From Novilysobacter selenitireducens (GTDB taxonomy: Bacteria > Pseudomonadota > Gammaproteobacteria > Xanthomonadales > Xanthomonadaceae), in NCBI RefSeq assembly GCF_020026895.1, contig NZ_JAINZW010000001.1:310001-374000 (forward strand): a DNA stretch of 64,000 bases. The letters are read 5' to 3'. The first letter of the stretch is position 1, and each line of letters opens with the position of its first letter. A program made the translations under genes and the position numbers. This document shows positions 1-8,443 of this stretch, in pieces. The notes beneath the pieces were generated by a model, which searched no databases, was not told the DNA's origin, and worked only from the letters and a program-made list of their open reading frames with translations.

Positions 1-925
1 CGACAGCACCTCGGACGTGCCGATCGTGTACGGCAAGTCGCTGCGCCGCCGCCTGCTGGAGGCGGCCGCCGGCAAGACGCCGAAGGACAAGCTGGCCGCA
101 TTCAAGGGCTTCTCGCCACGCGAGCTCAAGCCCGAGTTCCCCGGTGTCGCCGAACCGCGCACCGGCAAGAGCATGGGCCAGCACTGCGAGGACATGGCCA
201 AGGAGTGGAACATCTCACGCGACTCGCAGGACGAGTGGGCGCTGGCCTCGCACCGGAAGCTGGCCGCGGCCTACGAGCGCGGGTTCCTGGACGACCTGGT
301 CGTCAGCTTCCGCGGCGTGTCGCGCGACAACATCCTGCGTCCGGACTCGACGCTGGAGAAGCTCGCGTCACTGAAGCCGGCCTTCGACAGGACGTCCGGC
401 CGCGGCACGTTGACCGCGGCCAACTCCACCCCGCTGACCGACGGTGCGTCGGCGTGCCTGCTGGCGTCCGAAGACTGGGCCCGTCAACACGACCACGAAG
501 TGCTGTGCTACCTGCGCGACGCGCAGGTGGCGGCCGTCGACTTCGTCCACGGCGAAGGCCTGTTGATGGCGCCGACCGTCGCGGTGCCGGAGATGCTGGC
601 GCGCAACGGACTGACCCTGCAGGACTTCGATATCTACGAAATCCACGAGGCGTTCGCCGCGCAGGTGCTGTGCACGCTGCGCGCGTGGGAGAGCGAGGAG
701 TACTGCCGCAACCGCCTCGGCCTGGCCGCGCCGCTGGGTCGCATCGACCCGGCGAAGATCAACCCGAATGGCTCGTCGCTGGCCACCGGCCACCCGTTCG
801 CGGCGACCGGCGCGCGCATCGTCGCCGCGGCGGCCAAGGCGTTGAAGGAACGCGGTGGCGGCCGCTGCCTGGTGTCGATCTGCACCGCCGGCGGCATGGG
901 CGTGGTGGCGATCCTGGAGCGGTAA
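1..925 (+). CDS. Acetyl-CoA C-acyltransferase (thiolase), 5' truncated
   Basis: This is the C-terminal ~308 residues of a thiolase; the reading frame is open from base 2, so the true start lies outside the window. Thiolases cleave 3-ketoacyl-CoA or condense two acyl-CoAs in the cytoplasm, in beta-oxidation or acetoacetyl-CoA formation. The C-terminal half carries the family signatures: HEAFAAQ (normally NEAFA), NPNGSSLATGHPFAATGAR with the catalytic His, and CTAGGMG with the C-terminal catalytic Cys. The N-terminal nucleophilic Cys is outside the window. The N/HEAFA form and an insertion around residues 30-100 resemble FadI-type trifunctional-complex thiolases, so a fadI-like assignment is plausible. 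A fadJ partner would lie upstream and is not visible. Confidence 0.85.
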   Translation, partial: DSTSDVPIVYGKSLRRRLLEAAAGKTPKDKLAAFKGFSPRELKPEFPGVAEPRTGKSMGQHCEDMAKEWNISRDSQDEWALASHRKLAAAYERGFLDDLVVSFRGVSRDNILRPDSTLEKLASLKPAFDRTSGRGTLTAANSTPLTDGASACLLASEDWARQHDHEVLCYLRDAQVAAVDFVHGEGLLMAPTVAVPEMLARNGLTLQDFDIYEIHEAFAAQVLCTLRAWESEEYCRNRLGLAAPLGRIDPAKINPNGSSLATGHPFAATGARIVAAAAKALKERGGGRCLVSICTAGGMGVVAILER

Positions 926-1010
926 GTCCGTTTTGCGCCCCCGCCGGTGCGGCGTTAGCGACGCCGGCGGGGGTGCGCGTGCGAGGCGTGGCGCGCGGAC
1001 ATCAAGATGG

Positions 1011-1030
1011 GTCCCGGCTTTCGCCGGGAC
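1011..1030. repeat. Short REP-like hairpin between thiolase and hemY
   Basis: The spacer 926-1113 separates two convergent genes. At 1011-1030 the sequence GTCCCGGCTTTCGCCGGGAC is an 8-bp perfect hairpin with a TTTC loop, flanked by GACGACGG. A second, longer inverted repeat pairs 938-947 with 964-973 (CCCCCGCCGG arms). Neither has a run of T. Hairpins of this form are common dispersed repeats in high-GC proteobacteria. A role in mRNA 3'-end definition for either gene is an inference. Confidence 0.5.
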
Positions 1031-1113
1031 GACGGCTTTGGAGGCGGTACGGTGGGGCGCGATCAGGGCCTAACCGCTGTTCCGCCAGCTATTGCTGTTC
1101 TCGAGTTCCGATC

Positions 1114-2364
1114 TTATGAATCACGAAGCCGCGGCATGCCGTGGGCGTCGCGATCCTCGGTGACGGCTTCGTCGTAGATGCGGGCGCGCACGTCGCGGCC
1201 CGGCAACTCGCTGATCGCTTCGCCGCGCGATGCGCGCAGCGCGTTGGCGTAGCTGTGGCGGGCCAGGGCCTCGTCGCCGTGCTGGGCGAAGCCGTGGCCG
1301 AGTTCTTCCCACGCCTCGCTGTTGGCGCCCTGCGCGAGCGCGCGATGCAGGTAGGTTTCCGCCTGCGACCACTGGCCCTGTGCGCGTGCCAGCCGCGCCA
1401 GCGTCACCAGCAGGCCGGGGCTGGCCGGGTGCGCCTGCAGCCAGCGCTCGGCGTGTTCGCGACGCGCGTCCAGGCGGCCGATCGGCAGCCGGCCGTAGAG
1501 GCCGGCCAGGCCCTCGTCCCACTGCGTGTCCAGCGCGTGTTCGATGCTGCTGGCCGCGGCCTCTTCCCAGCGCAGCGCGGCCGCGCGTTCGGCGTACGCG
1601 GCGACGATCGCAGGGTGGGCGCGCAGCGGCTTGGGCAGCGCTTCCCAGCGGTCGGCCAGGACGTTGGCGTCGCCGGCCTCGCGCAGCCCGGCCTCCGCCC
1701 ATTGCGCTTCGGCGCGCTCCATGCGCGACTTCGGCCACGCTTCCTGCTGGCGCAGTGCGCCGAGCAGGCCGTAGGCCTCGCCGGCGCGGCCCAGTTGCGA
1801 CAGCGCTTCGGCGCGCAGCGCAACGCCGCGCGGCGGCAGCGGCTGCGCGTTGGGTGCGTCCAGGGCGCTCAGGGCATCGGTCGGGCGCCCGTCGTCCAGG
1901 GCGAGTTCGGCCTGCGCGACGGCGCGGGCGGTCGGGTGGCGCGAGGCCAGCGCATCCAGGTGCTGCTGGGCGAGCGCGGCATCGCCGCGCGCCGCCGCGG
2001 CACGTGCGGCGGCGACGTGGCCGACGGCGCCGATCTCGGCATCGTCGGTCTGCGCCAGCGCCTTCTCCGCGCGGCTCCAATGGCCCAGGTGTGAGGCTTC
2101 AAGTCCTTCGATGAGGCGCGCGCGCGCCGCCTTCTTGCGGCGGCGGCGCAGCATCACGAACGGCGTCGTCACCAGCTTCCACACCAGCCAGATCGCCAGC
2201 ACGCCCACCAGCACCAGCACCAGGCTGTAGGCCAGCGACTTCTCGTATGTCCAGTCGTTGTAGCTGACCACCACCAGGCCCGGGTCCTGTGCCAGCAGTT
2301 GCGCCACCAGCGCACCGACCAGCGCGAGCACGATCCAGAACAACAGGCTGCGGAAGAGGTTCAT
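1114..2364 (-). CDS. hemY: HemY, membrane protein of the haem biosynthesis cluster
   Basis: The 416-residue product starts MNLFRSLLFW and has two N-terminal transmembrane helices (about residues 5-25 and 42-65), followed by a basic stretch (RRRRKK) and a long alpha-helical TPR-like domain. This is the layout of enterobacterial HemY, an inner-membrane protein of unclear role encoded with haem genes; it is not protoporphyrinogen oxidase. The ATG at 2364 overlaps the hemX stop by one base (TGATG), which indicates translational coupling, so longer upstream readings of this frame were discarded. It is the last gene of hemD-hemX-hemY and converges on the thiolase gene. Confidence 0.88.
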   Translation of the reverse strand: MNLFRSLLFWIVLALVGALVAQLLAQDPGLVVVSYNDWTYEKSLAYSLVLVLVGVLAIWLVWKLVTTPFVMLRRRRKKAARARLIEGLEASHLGHWSRAEKALAQTDDAEIGAVGHVAAARAAAARGDAALAQQHLDALASRHPTARAVAQAELALDDGRPTDALSALDAPNAQPLPPRGVALRAEALSQLGRAGEAYGLLGALRQQEAWPKSRMERAEAQWAEAGLREAGDANVLADRWEALPKPLRAHPAIVAAYAERAAALRWEEAAASSIEHALDTQWDEGLAGLYGRLPIGRLDARREHAERWLQAHPASPGLLVTLARLARAQGQWSQAETYLHRALAQGANSEAWEELGHGFAQHGDEALARHSYANALRASRGEAISELPGRDVRARIYDEAVTEDRDAHGMPRLRDS

Positions 2365-3353
2365 CAGGGCTCCTGGCGCACACTGCGCAACTGACGTAGT
2401 TGCTCGAGTGTGCTGCCCAGCGTCGCAAGCTCCGGTGAAAGCGGCAGCGCCGCCAGCGCCGCCAGCGCGTCGCGCCGCCCTTGCAGCTCGGGCGAAGGCG
2501 CCCACAGCCGTTGCAGCCATGCGTCCGCGCGCGTCAGCGCGGTGCGCCACGCCTCGACGTCGCGTCGCTCGGCCGCGGCGCGCGCCAGGGTCAATTCCAG
2601 CTGGAGGCCGGCCATGGCATCGCCGCGGTCGGCCGGGCGGACGGCCAGGCTGCGGTGGCGTGGCTGGATGTCGAACACCGTGGAGAACGCGCGCCGCCAC
2701 CACGACGCATCGGCGGGGGCACTCGCCACCGGTACGGCGTCGGTCGGCCGGTCGAGTTCCGAGGTAAACGCCTGCAGGCGGGCCAGCGCGCGGACGCGCG
2801 GGTCGTCGCCCAGTTCGTCCAGTGCGGCGCGTTCCTGCACCAGCACCTGGCGCAGGCTGAGGAAGGCGGGGTCGTCGACCCCCGACAGGACGCCACCAGC
2901 CAGCGTGTAGGCGCGGCGCGCACCGTCGAGGTCGCCGGCGATCAGCAGCCGCTGCTGCCCCATGGCGAGCAGCAGTTCCGCCTCGTCCAGCCGCAGCGCC
3001 TGTGCGCCATGCCGGTCGGGGTCGGACCAGCGCGCAATGCTGTCTTCGATCAGGGCCGCACGCTGGCCCATGCCGAGCAGCTCATCGCGCAGCACGCGGT
3101 TGGTGGCATCGGCCTGCTGGATCCGCTGGGCCTGTGCGCGCAGGTCGCCGCGCAATGCGCTGATGCGGTCGTTGAGCGCTTCGATGCGCACGTCCGCTGC
3201 CGGCGCGTGGTCTGCGGGTTCGCGTGCCTCCCACCACACCCACGCGCGCCACGCGGCCAGCGCCAGCAGTGCGAGCAGCAGCCACCACGGCCAGCCGGAG
3301 CGGCGCGAGGACGGCGAAGGAGACGGTGGTGCGGAGGGGGGCGTGGCGGACAC
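2364..3353 (-). CDS. hemX: HemX-family membrane protein (uroporphyrinogen C-methyltransferase-like)
   Basis: The 329-residue protein has a Pro/Ser-rich N-terminus, one transmembrane helix (about residues 20-38) and a periplasmic part with a coiled-coil region (about 55-95: IEALNDRISALRGDLRAQ). It matches HemX, found between hemD and hemY in gammaproteobacteria. It has been annotated as a uroporphyrinogen-III methyltransferase, but no SAM-binding motif is visible and it is better regarded as a structural partner of unknown function. The start is GTG at 3353, 25 nt after the hemD stop, with no strong Shine-Dalgarno sequence. It overlaps hemY by one base. Confidence 0.85.
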   Translation of the reverse strand: MSATPPSAPPSPSPSSRRSGWPWWLLLALLALAAWRAWVWWEAREPADHAPAADVRIEALNDRISALRGDLRAQAQRIQQADATNRVLRDELLGMGQRAALIEDSIARWSDPDRHGAQALRLDEAELLLAMGQQRLLIAGDLDGARRAYTLAGGVLSGVDDPAFLSLRQVLVQERAALDELGDDPRVRALARLQAFTSELDRPTDAVPVASAPADASWWRRAFSTVFDIQPRHRSLAVRPADRGDAMAGLQLELTLARAAAERRDVEAWRTALTRADAWLQRLWAPSPELQGRRDALAALAALPLSPELATLGSTLEQLRQLRSVRQEP

Positions 3354-3378
3354 GGGCGTGGCGCGATCGGGGGACCGC

Positions 3379-4143
3379 TCATGCTACCGGAACGCGGCCT
3401 CCATCCGGCCCGCATGCGGCGGCCACAAGATCGGCGGGACGGGGACTGCGGGCGATGCGCACGCGCTCGAACCCTGCCTCGCGGGCGATGGCCGCAAGGC
3501 GCTCGCTGGCGGCGATGACCGTTGCAGTGCGCAGGGCGTCGAGCGCGTCCGCGGGCAGTTGCCCCATCACTTGCTGCAAGGCCTCGCCGCTGGTCAGCGC
3601 CAGCACCGGCGGCCGGGGCGCGTCGCGCAATGCATCGACGGCACGCCGTGGCAGCGCCACTGGCACCCGCTCGTACACGTCGGCGCGCAGCACCTCGATG
3701 CCGCGCTGCTCCAATGCCGGCTGCAGCGCGCCGCGTCCGCCGGGGGCGGTGACCAGGCCAATGCGGCCGGCGGCGCTGGCCGCCAGCTCGGGCAGGTTGA
3801 GCAGGCCCTCGGTGTCCATGCGCCCGGGCACGCGTACCTCGGCGACACCTGCGCGCCGCAACGCCGCCGCGGTACCGCTGCCGACCGCGCAGGCCACCAT
3901 CGCCGGCAACGCCTGCAGCCGCGCCGCGGCACGCACCGCGGCCGGGCTGGTGAACACCACCGCGTCCGCCGACAGCGCGCGCTGAAGTGCGGTGCGGCTG
4001 GCCGCGTCGTCGCGATCCTGCAGCTGCCATGGCGACAGCGCGACCAGGCCGCCGCCATGGCGCGCCGCCGCGCGGCGCAGGCTGTCGTGGCCGCCGCGCG
4101 GGCGCAACGAAACCAGCGTCCATCGGGGCGTCGGTGATTGCAT
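3379..4143 (-). CDS. hemD: Uroporphyrinogen-III synthase
   Basis: HemD cyclises hydroxymethylbilane, with inversion of ring D, to uroporphyrinogen III in the cytoplasm. The family diverges strongly in sequence; recognisable parts are the N-terminal TLVSLRP strand, [25 protein letters not shown] and VLALTSGEALQQ, in the order of the two-domain HemD fold, and the position directly upstream of hemX-hemY. I chose the ATG at 4143 (254 residues, MQSPTPRW) because homology begins there; the ATG at 4158 is an in-frame alternative, and neither has a clear ribosome-binding site. Unlike the enterobacterial hemCDXY operon, hemC is not upstream: a thioesterase gene diverges from this point. Confidence 0.85.
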   Translation of the reverse strand: MQSPTPRWTLVSLRPRGGHDSLRRAAARHGGGLVALSPWQLQDRDDAASRTALQRALSADAVVFTSPAAVRAAARLQALPAMVACAVGSGTAAALRRAGVAEVRVPGRMDTEGLLNLPELAASAAGRIGLVTAPGGRGALQPALEQRGIEVLRADVYERVPVALPRRAVDALRDAPRPPVLALTSGEALQQVMGQLPADALDALRTATVIAASERLAAIAREAGFERVRIARSPRPADLVAAACGPDGGRVPVA

Positions 4144-4288
4144 GGGGGCCACGTGCATCGGGGCAGCGTGCCATGCGGGGGGCAACCGGAACAGGCCGAC
4201 AGGTCCTGCACGGCGTCGGCGTGGGGCTGCGGTTCCGGCCGCATGGGTCCTGCTGCAAGAATGGCGTCCCCCGCACTCGTGGTGCCCC

Positions 4289-4762
4289 ATGTCCGACGAC
4301 GCCCTGACCCGACTCGACCACCACTACCAGTCGATGCCACCGGTCGCGGCCATGCAGCTGCGCATCGCAGGGTTCGATGGCGACCGCCTGCGGCTGCACG
4401 CGCCGCTCTCGGCGCACGTCAACGACAAGGGCTGCGCCTTCGGTGGCAGCCTGGGGTCGATGATGACGCTGGCCTCGTGGGGGCTGGTCACGCTACGGAT
4501 CGAAGCCGCCGGGCTGGACGCGGACGTGTACGTGGCCGACAGCCAGGTGCGGTACCTGGCGCCGCTGTTTGCCGATCTCGACGTCACCGCCGAAGCCGAC
4601 GCCGACGCCGACTGGGAGGCGTTCATCGCAACGCTGCGCCAGCGCGGCCGGGCCCGCATCGGCCTGCGTGCGTGGGCGGGGTTGCCTGAAGGCGGCGTCG
4701 CCACCGAGTTCACGGCCCGCTACGTGGCGATCGTCCGCGATCCCGGCCACGCCGCGGCGTAG
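4289..4762 (+). CDS. Hotdog-fold thioesterase (YiiD C-terminal-type domain)
   Basis: This 157-residue cytoplasmic protein looks like the putative thioesterase domain found alone or at the C-terminus of YiiD. The pattern is a helix with GGSLGSMMTLASWG following NDKGCAFGG, then beta strands around YVADSQVRYLAP, as in single-domain hotdog enzymes that hydrolyse acyl-CoA or acyl-ACP. The substrate cannot be told from sequence. The frame is open far upstream, but the ATG at 4289 is the start that fits the domain and leaves a spacer from the divergent hemD. No operon partner is obvious; the lipoprotein gene follows 56 nt later. Confidence 0.75.
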   Translation: MSDDALTRLDHHYQSMPPVAAMQLRIAGFDGDRLRLHAPLSAHVNDKGCAFGGSLGSMMTLASWGLVTLRIEAAGLDADVYVADSQVRYLAPLFADLDVTAEADADADWEAFIATLRQRGRARIGLRAWAGLPEGGVATEFTARYVAIVRDPGHAAA

Positions 4763-4818
4763 CCTGCTACCTTCGCGGCCTTCGGCCCGTACCCGGGTCG
4801 GCATCCCAGGAGAGTCCG

Positions 4819-5238
4819 ATGCGTTGGATCCAGTCGCTGCTGCTGCTCGTTCTCGTCTCGCTGCTGGCCGCCTGCGCCAGCATGACCAACGAGCAGGACC
4901 TGTTGAACCGCAACCAGTACGCGTGGTCCAAGGCGATCCGTTGGGCCGAGTTCGAAGGTGCGACCAACCTGATCGACCCGCTCAAGCGCGAGGAACATGC
5001 GCTGACCGACGTCGAGATGGCGCGTTACGAGCAGGTGCAGATCTCGCACTACCGCGACCTGGGGGCCAGCCAGGACATGGAGGCCGGCACCGCGGTGCGC
5101 GACATCGAGATCGGCGTGGTCAACAAGCACACCATGACCGAGCGCACGGTGCGCTACCGCGAGGAGTGGCGCTGGGACGAGCCGAGCAAGACCTGGTGGC
5201 TGACCTCCGGGATGCCGGATCTCTGGGACGGCGAATGA
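4819..5238 (+). CDS. Small lipoprotein, function unknown
   Basis: The 139-residue product has a lipoprotein signal peptide (MRWIQ followed by a Leu/Val-rich stretch) and a lipobox LLAAC with the acylated Cys at residue 19. The +2 residue is Ala, which favours outer-membrane sorting. The mature part is charged and ends in alternating Trp/Tyr beta-strand-like sequence (REEWRWDEPSKTWWL), resembling SnoaL/NTF2-like secreted domains, but I cannot name a family securely. An AGGAGAG ribosome-binding site lies 5 nt before the ATG. Its conservation beside a rhodanese gene in related genomes would be worth checking. Confidence 0.8.
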   Translation: MRWIQSLLLLVLVSLLAACASMTNEQDLLNRNQYAWSKAIRWAEFEGATNLIDPLKREEHALTDVEMARYEQVQISHYRDLGASQDMEAGTAVRDIEIGVVNKHTMTERTVRYREEWRWDEPSKTWWLTSGMPDLWDGE

Positions 5239-5305
5239 GGCCCGCTTTTGCGCCACTACCGGCGCTGCGCGACAATCCCGGCCCCTTTGCTGCTGCCGTG
5301 ACGCC

Positions 5306-5743
5306 GTGACCATCGAAGAATTGCTCGCTTTTGCCGGGCGCCACCCCTATCTGTCGCTGGCACTGGCGGGCCTGACGGTTGCGATCGTCTACACCGAAAT
5401 CGCGCGGCTCTTCCGCGGCTACAAGGCGCTGCGGCCGGCCGAGCTGACCGGTCTGATCAACCGCGAGAACGCGCTGGTGGTCGACCTCTCGCCCAGCAAC
5501 GACTTCCAGAGGGGCCACATCGCCGGCAGCAAGTCGGTGCAGCCCAGCCAGTTCGACGTCGACAGCAAACTGCTGGCCAGCGCCAAGTCGCTGCCGGTGG
5601 TCGCCGTGTGCCGGACCGGCCATGCGTCGGCGTCCGCCGCCAAGCGCCTGAAGAAGGCCGGCTTCGAGCACGTGTACTGGCTCGACGGCGGCATCCAGGC
5701 CTGGCAGCAGGCCGACCTGCCGCTGGTCAAGGGCCGCGGCTGA
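5306..5743 (+). CDS. Membrane-anchored rhodanese-like sulfurtransferase
   Basis: The 145-residue protein has one N-terminal transmembrane segment (about residues 12-30) followed by a single rhodanese domain (about 45-140), the layout of E. coli YibN. The active-site loop is AVCRTGHAS with the catalytic Cys, preceded by VVDLSPSNDFQRGHIAGS, which corresponds to the family DVR..EY..GHI motif. It probably transfers or traffics sulfane sulfur at the inner membrane. The start is GTG at 5306. It lies just upstream of secB, as yibN does in enterobacteria, where secB and gpsA also follow, so the whole yibN-secB-gpsA block is conserved. Confidence 0.85.
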   Translation: MTIEELLAFAGRHPYLSLALAGLTVAIVYTEIARLFRGYKALRPAELTGLINRENALVVDLSPSNDFQRGHIAGSKSVQPSQFDVDSKLLASAKSLPVVAVCRTGHASASAAKRLKKAGFEHVYWLDGGIQAWQQADLPLVKGRG

Positions 5744-5867
5744 ACGGGCCGGTCCCGCCGTGCGGGGCCTTGTTTCGCCCCGGCGCGCCCCAAGCCTGAG
5801 ACCCGGGCACGCAAGGGGTGCGTGCCATAATCGTCCACTTATCGATTTTTAGCCGGAGTTCCGAGTC

Positions 5868-6398
5868 ATGTCCGAAGAAACCGCCAACGGCGCCGCTGCG
5901 CCCGCCGATACCGCCGCCCAGACCGGCCCGGCGTTCACGGTCGAGAAGATCTACGCCAAGGACGTGTCCTTCGAGGTGCCCGGCGCCCCGGCGGTGTTCA
6001 ACGAGACCGCACAGCCGCAGCTGCAGATGAACCTCAGCCAGAACGTGCAGCGCCTGGGCGAGAGCGCCTACGAGGTGGTGCTGGGCATCACCCTGACCTG
6101 CAAGGTCGAGGACAAGTCGCTGTACCTGGTGGAAGTGAAGCAGGCGGGCGTCTTCGGCCTGGCCGGCTTCGACGCCGCGACGCTGGACGGCATGCTGGGC
6201 ACCCACTGCCCGAACGTGCTGTACCCGTATGCGCGCCAGCTGATCAGCGCGCTGGTGCAGTCCGGCGGGTTCCCGCCGTTCCTGCTGCAGCCGATCAATT
6301 TCGATGCGTTGTATGCCGAGGGCCTGCGCCAGCGCGCCGCCCAGCAGGCCGGCCAGGAAAACGGCCTGGCCGACACCGAAGCCGCCGGCAACGCCTGA
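5868..6398 (+). CDS. secB: SecB protein-export chaperone
   Basis: SecB is a tetrameric cytoplasmic chaperone that keeps preproteins unfolded and delivers them to SecA. The 176-residue product has the typical core ([28 protein letters not shown], and the hydrophobic groove region VEVKQAGVF...[14 protein letters not shown]) and an extended Ala/Gln-rich C-terminus. The N-terminal 20 residues are also longer than in E. coli SecB (155 residues). It abuts gpsA with no gap: the secB TGA is followed directly by the gpsA TTG. The short AT-rich stretch 5822-5852 upstream probably contains its promoter, but I could not assign clear -35/-10 boxes. Confidence 0.97.
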   Translation: MSEETANGAAAPADTAAQTGPAFTVEKIYAKDVSFEVPGAPAVFNETAQPQLQMNLSQNVQRLGESAYEVVLGITLTCKVEDKSLYLVEVKQAGVFGLAGFDAATLDGMLGTHCPNVLYPYARQLISALVQSGGFPPFLLQPINFDALYAEGLRQRAAQQAGQENGLADTEAAGNA

Positions 6399-7457
6399 TT
6401 GGCCGGCGTGCCGATCGAAGCGGCCGTGCAGGGCACCCCCCCGCAGCCGCGCGTGGCGGTGCTCGGCGCCGGGTCATGGGGCACCGCGCTTGCGGCACTG
6501 ACTGCGCGCCACGGCTGCCCCACCACGCTGTGGGGTCGTGATGCGGAGTGCGTTGCGGCCATCGACAGCGAGCACCGCAATCCGCGTTACCTGCCCGATC
6601 TGGAGTTGCCGGAATCGCTGCGCGCCACCACGGATCTGCCTGGCGCGTTGCGCGATGCGGAGCTGGTGCTGGTGGTCGTGCCGTCCCACGCCTTTGCCGA
6701 AACCCTGCGCGCGCTCGCCCCCCACCGGCCTGCCGCGGCTGGCGTGGCGTGGGCGACCAAGGGGTTCGAGCCGGGCAGTGGCCGGTTCCTGCACGAGGTC
6801 GCCGGCGAGGTGCTGGGCGACGGCGTGCCGCTGGCGGTCGTGACCGGTCCGTCCTTTGCCAAGGAAGTCGCCGCCGGCCTGCCGACGGCACTGACAGTCC
6901 ATTCCGATACACCCGCATTCGCCCAGTCCGTCGCCGACGTCCTGCACGGCCCGGCATTCCGCGCCTACACCGGCGACGACATGCTCGGCGCCGAACTGGG
7001 CGGGGCAATGAAGAACGTGCTGGCCGTCGCCACCGGCGTCGCCGACGGCATGGAGCTCGGCCTCAACGCCCGCGCCGGCCTGATCACGCGTGGCCTCAAC
7101 GAGATGCTGCGGCTCAACCAGGCGATCGGTGGCAAGGCCGAGACGTTGATGGGGCTGGCCGGCCTGGGCGACCTGGTGCTGACCTGCACCGGCGACCTCT
7201 CGCGCAACCGCCGGCTGGGCCTGGCCCTGGGCCGCGGGCAGTCGATCGAGGAGGCAGTGCGCGCGATCGGCCAGGTGGTCGAATCGGTGCAGACCGCCGA
7301 TGAAGTCATGCGCCAGGCGCAGCGCCACGGCATTGAACTGCCGATCTCCAGCGCGGTCCAGGCGGTGCTCCACGGCGACATCACCCCCGCCGACGGCCTG
7401 CGCCAGTTGCTGGCGCGCGAGCAGAAACCCGAATACCCGCACGGGTTGTTCCAGTAA
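6399..7457 (+). CDS. gpsA: NAD(P)-dependent glycerol-3-phosphate dehydrogenase
   Basis: GpsA reduces dihydroxyacetone phosphate to sn-glycerol 3-phosphate for phospholipid synthesis. The Rossmann motif [12 protein letters not shown], the substrate-site segments [11 protein letters not shown] and [13 protein letters not shown] (catalytic Lys), and [12 protein letters not shown] are all present in order. The 352-residue reading starts at TTG 6399, immediately after the secB stop; GTG at 6408 is an equally possible start (homology begins only near residue 18). The N-terminal 17 residues are extra relative to E. coli GpsA. It ends at a strong intrinsic terminator. Confidence 0.96.
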   Translation: MAGVPIEAAVQGTPPQPRVAVLGAGSWGTALAALTARHGCPTTLWGRDAECVAAIDSEHRNPRYLPDLELPESLRATTDLPGALRDAELVLVVVPSHAFAETLRALAPHRPAAAGVAWATKGFEPGSGRFLHEVAGEVLGDGVPLAVVTGPSFAKEVAAGLPTALTVHSDTPAFAQSVADVLHGPAFRAYTGDDMLGAELGGAMKNVLAVATGVADGMELGLNARAGLITRGLNEMLRLNQAIGGKAETLMGLAGLGDLVLTCTGDLSRNRRLGLALGRGQSIEEAVRAIGQVVESVQTADEVMRQAQRHGIELPISSAVQAVLHGDITPADGLRQLLAREQKPEYPHGLFQ

Positions 7458-7460
7458 AAA

Positions 7461-7486
7461 AGCCCGGCTTCGAGCCGGGCTTTTTC
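7461..7486 (+). terminator. Intrinsic terminator of secB-gpsA
   Basis: AGCCCGGCT (7461-7469), loop TCG region, and AGCCGGGCT (7473-7481) form a GC-rich hairpin followed by TTTTTC, three bases after the gpsA stop codon. The five A residues before the stem make it potentially bidirectional. Confidence 0.9.
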
Positions 7487-7545
7487 ATGGGGTGGAGTTG
7501 ACCCACGTCGGCCAGGAGTCGGCGCCGTCCCCACGCAAAAAAGAG

Positions 7546-7567
7546 AAGCCCGGCCGGAGCCGGGCTT
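7546..7567 (-). terminator. Intrinsic terminator of the Ax21-family gene
   Basis: AAGCCCGGC (7546-7554) and GCCGGGCTT (7559-7567) pair around a CGGA loop. Read on the minus strand the stem is followed by CTCTTTTTTG, which is a proper U-tract, so this terminates the minus-strand outer-membrane protein gene ending at 7642. Confidence 0.85.
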
Positions 7568-7641
7568 CGCATCGCGACAGTCGGGGGAAAACCGACCGGG
7601 GGAGAGAGAGATCGCGACGTGGTACTGCGGTGCCGGTCCGA

Positions 7642-8241
7642 TCAGAACGTGATGCGCGGGCCGACGAAGAACTGGGTATCGCCGTCGATGAACTTCACAT
7701 CGCCGTTGATGCCCCACATCGGGTTGAACTTCACCTGCGCGCCGAGGCGGCCGTAGAACTCGCCATCGCGGTCGCCGCCGCCGATGGCGTCGCCATCCTC
7801 GAAGCCGGCCATGGCGTAGCCTTCCAGCGCCGGGGTGAGCGAGCCGCGGACACCGGCCTCCACGCTCCAGCCGTCGGCGTCGAGGTCATTGCCGAGGATG
7901 TCGCGGCCGGCGTCGAACTTCTCGTAGGCCACGCGGGTGACGAGGTCGGCGCGCGGGCTGACTTCGTGGTTGTAGCCGACGCCGACGCGCCACTGGTCGA
8001 AGTCGATGTTGGTGTCGTCGATTTCCTGGTTGCTGTAGCCGCCGAACAGGTGGAAGTTCGGGGCGATGGCGCCGGAGCCGTTGACGGCCCAACCGTCGGC
8101 GTCGCCGCCATCGGTCTCGGTGCCGGCGTAGCCGCCTTCCACGTAGTTGTAGGACACGCCTTCAGCGGCGGTGGCGGCCAGCGGCAGCGCGGCCAGCAGG
8201 GTGAGGGCGGCAAGCTTGGTCAGGGCGGGGGAACGCTTCAT
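7642..8241 (-). CDS. ax21: Ax21-family outer-membrane beta-barrel protein
   Basis: The 199-residue protein has a Sec signal peptide ending ATAAEG (about residue 26) and then short alternating beta-strands typical of a small 8-stranded barrel, closing with GPRITF (C-terminal Phe for BAM recognition). The start of the mature region, GVSYNYVEGGY, matches the Xanthomonas/Stenotrophomonas Ax21 family. Ax21 was once described as a secreted sulfated signal; those claims were withdrawn, and the sequence is simply that of an OmpA/OmpX-like barrel. It carries repeated Gly/Asp-rich turns (GTETDGGDADG, EDGDAIGGGDRDG), which look like extracellular loops. It is probably a single-gene transcript, with an AT-rich region at 8360-8390 upstream and a terminator at 7546. 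Confidence 0.78.
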   Translation of the reverse strand: MKRSPALTKLAALTLLAALPLAATAAEGVSYNYVEGGYAGTETDGGDADGWAVNGSGAIAPNFHLFGGYSNQEIDDTNIDFDQWRVGVGYNHEVSPRADLVTRVAYEKFDAGRDILGNDLDADGWSVEAGVRGSLTPALEGYAMAGFEDGDAIGGGDRDGEFYGRLGAQVKFNPMWGINGDVKFIDGDTQFFVGPRITF

Positions 8242-8443
8242 CTGGGGCCTCTCTTGTTTTCGGATTCGGGGGCCGGTCGGCGGGCCTTCTTCGGGCCCTG
8301 CCGCCAGTGGCCGCGCAGCGGCCGGCTGGAACCGGTCGGGCCAGTATCCGGAGCGACTTTCAACGAAGCCTTAATATTGAACTGTCGGGTGCAGGAACTT
8401 ACACGCCCGGTTCATGGTCCGGGCGACCCGCTCAGGGCCTGAA

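Noticed and set aside
1114-2703. HemY with a 113-residue N-terminal extension
   Set aside because: The extension lies in the reverse of hemX in another frame; the HemY membrane domain begins at MNLFRS, which also makes a 1-base overlap with hemX.
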